Assembly (NCBI GenBank): GCA_937886325.1
Contig: CALABV010000223.1
Location: 1-14,160 of the forward strand
Direction of reading: 5' to 3'
DNA: 14,160 bases
DNA from: an uncultured Geobacter sp.
GTDB taxonomy: Bacteria > Desulfobacterota > Desulfuromonadia > Geobacterales > Geobacteraceae
Shown: positions 13,739-14,160 of the stretch, one piece after another
Position numbering within the stretch: the first letter of the stretch is position 1
How the letters are laid out: each line of letters begins with the position of its first letter
Notes under the pieces: model-generated
What the model was told of the DNA's origin: nothing
What the model saw: only the letters and a program-made list of their open reading frames with translations
Databases searched by the model: none
Position numbers and translations under genes: made by a program

Positions 13739-13781
13739 AATGGGACAGGCCCTTTAACGACCTTAGAGGGCCTGTCCCATT
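13739..13781. repeat. Perfect 15-bp inverted repeat before the large tail gene
   Basis: AATGGGACAGGCCCT (13739-13753) and its exact reverse complement (13767-13781) flank a 13-base loop. It lies in the only sizeable untranslated gap of the right half (13730-13785). In the minus-strand transcript it forms a stable GC-rich hairpin that ends directly before the GGAG of the 1071-residue gene (13735-13738). No run of U follows, so it is not a standard intrinsic terminator. It could be an RNA processing or stability hairpin, a translational control element, a protein-binding palindrome or a mobile palindrome. Confidence 0.85.
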
Positions 13782-13785
13782 ACGG

Positions 13786-14160
13786 CTACAGTTTCCGTAT
13801 CGTGAAGAACAGGCCGGTTGTGGTCGCCAGCACCGGAGCTTCCATGTCCAGCGTGCCTGTTTCATCGGAGATGAGCGCCAGGGTTTTCAGCGGTGAGAGG
13901 CGCACGCGATGGGCGGTGAGCAGAACGGGCTCGTTGGCGTCGGCGGTATTGAGCCCTTCGAAGCGCAGGGCGTATTCTTTCTCGGCCGCTCCGAACGCCT
14001 CGATGTTCACCTGGTCGGCCCTGGTATACGAGACTTCCAGGCCGTCGGCTTCGGCGATGCTGTTGGTCGCACCGGCCGCCGTCTGCTCGGCAGCGGTCAT
14101 GATGTAGAGCGAGCCGGTCTCGGTGTTGCCGATCAGGCTCAGGACCTCGGGACGGGTCCT
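13786..14160 (-). CDS. Unidentified phage structural protein, C-terminal part (5' end outside window)
   Basis: The frame is open from the right edge to TAG 13786-13788, giving at least 124 residues. Although an ATG exists at 14100, the 20 codons before it read RTRPEVLSLIGNTETGSLYI and look coding, so the gene probably starts beyond the window. The sequence is Ala-, Thr- and Glu-rich, with ADQVNIEAFGAAEKEYALRF and PVLLTAHRVRLSPLKTLALI, and ends TGLFFTIRKL. The alternating hydrophobic pattern suggests a beta-rich soluble domain. It has no membrane segment or enzyme motif. Its position upstream of the large tail gene makes a tail or head-tail structural protein likely. The family cannot be named from this fragment. 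Confidence 0.65.
   Translation of the reverse strand, partial: RTRPEVLSLIGNTETGSLYIMTAAEQTAAGATNSIAEADGLEVSYTRADQVNIEAFGAAEKEYALRFEGLNTADANEPVLLTAHRVRLSPLKTLALISDETGTLDMEAPVLATTTGLFFTIRKL

Noticed and set aside
13739..13781. Intrinsic transcription terminator
   Set aside because: The stem is strong, but neither strand has a T run after it.

Overview
The window is a phage or prophage tail and adsorption module with high GC. Nearly every gene lies on the minus strand, so transcription runs from position 14160 towards 1. I see no tRNA, rRNA, integrase, terminase, capsid gene or CRISPR array. The virion-type genes, tail tape measure, tail chaperone and collagen-like and glycine-rich fibres identify a tailed phage. 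Tape measure and chaperone genes point to a non-podovirus, and I see no sheath or contractile baseplate gene here. The host cannot be fixed from sequence. GC-rich codon use and GGAGG-type ribosome binding sites fit many Gram-negative environmental or gut bacteria, and a short repeat-like sequence at 12943-12964 is only a weak lineage hint.

Layout in the direction of transcription: (1) the 3' end of an unidentified structural gene (13786 to beyond 14160), then a perfect 15-bp inverted repeat; (2) a very large 1071-residue tail or baseplate-type protein with a discoidin-like C-terminal segment (10514-13729); (3) a chain of small to medium unidentified virion proteins, 111, 203, 104, 275, 273, 355 and 150 residues, often with overlapping stop and start codons (6080-10517); the 275- and 355-residue proteins share a repeated segment; (4) an adsorption cassette: a GT32-like glycosyltransferase with a TTG start (5340-6083), a 114-residue beta-type protein, a collagen-like fibre (4156-4974), a 128-residue beta-rich protein and a glycine-rich adhesin-like protein (2698-3768); (5) a tail assembly chaperone (2206-2580) with a short overlapping -1-frame extension; (6) the tail tape measure protein (2002 down to beyond position 1).

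Two places break the simple picture. First, the gap between chaperone and tape measure holds an opposite-strand 44-codon ORF with a strong ribosome binding site, hydrophobic two-segment composition and an extended -10 promoter-like sequence upstream; it looks like an independently expressed phage 'moron'. Second, immediately after the glycine-rich gene's TAG stop, 23 in-frame codons look coding and end in another TAG. This suggests a relic gene end at a recombination junction, or stop readthrough. The fibre cassette lies upstream of chaperone and tape measure, whereas the classical siphophage order has fibres after the tape measure, so this block may have been inserted or rearranged.
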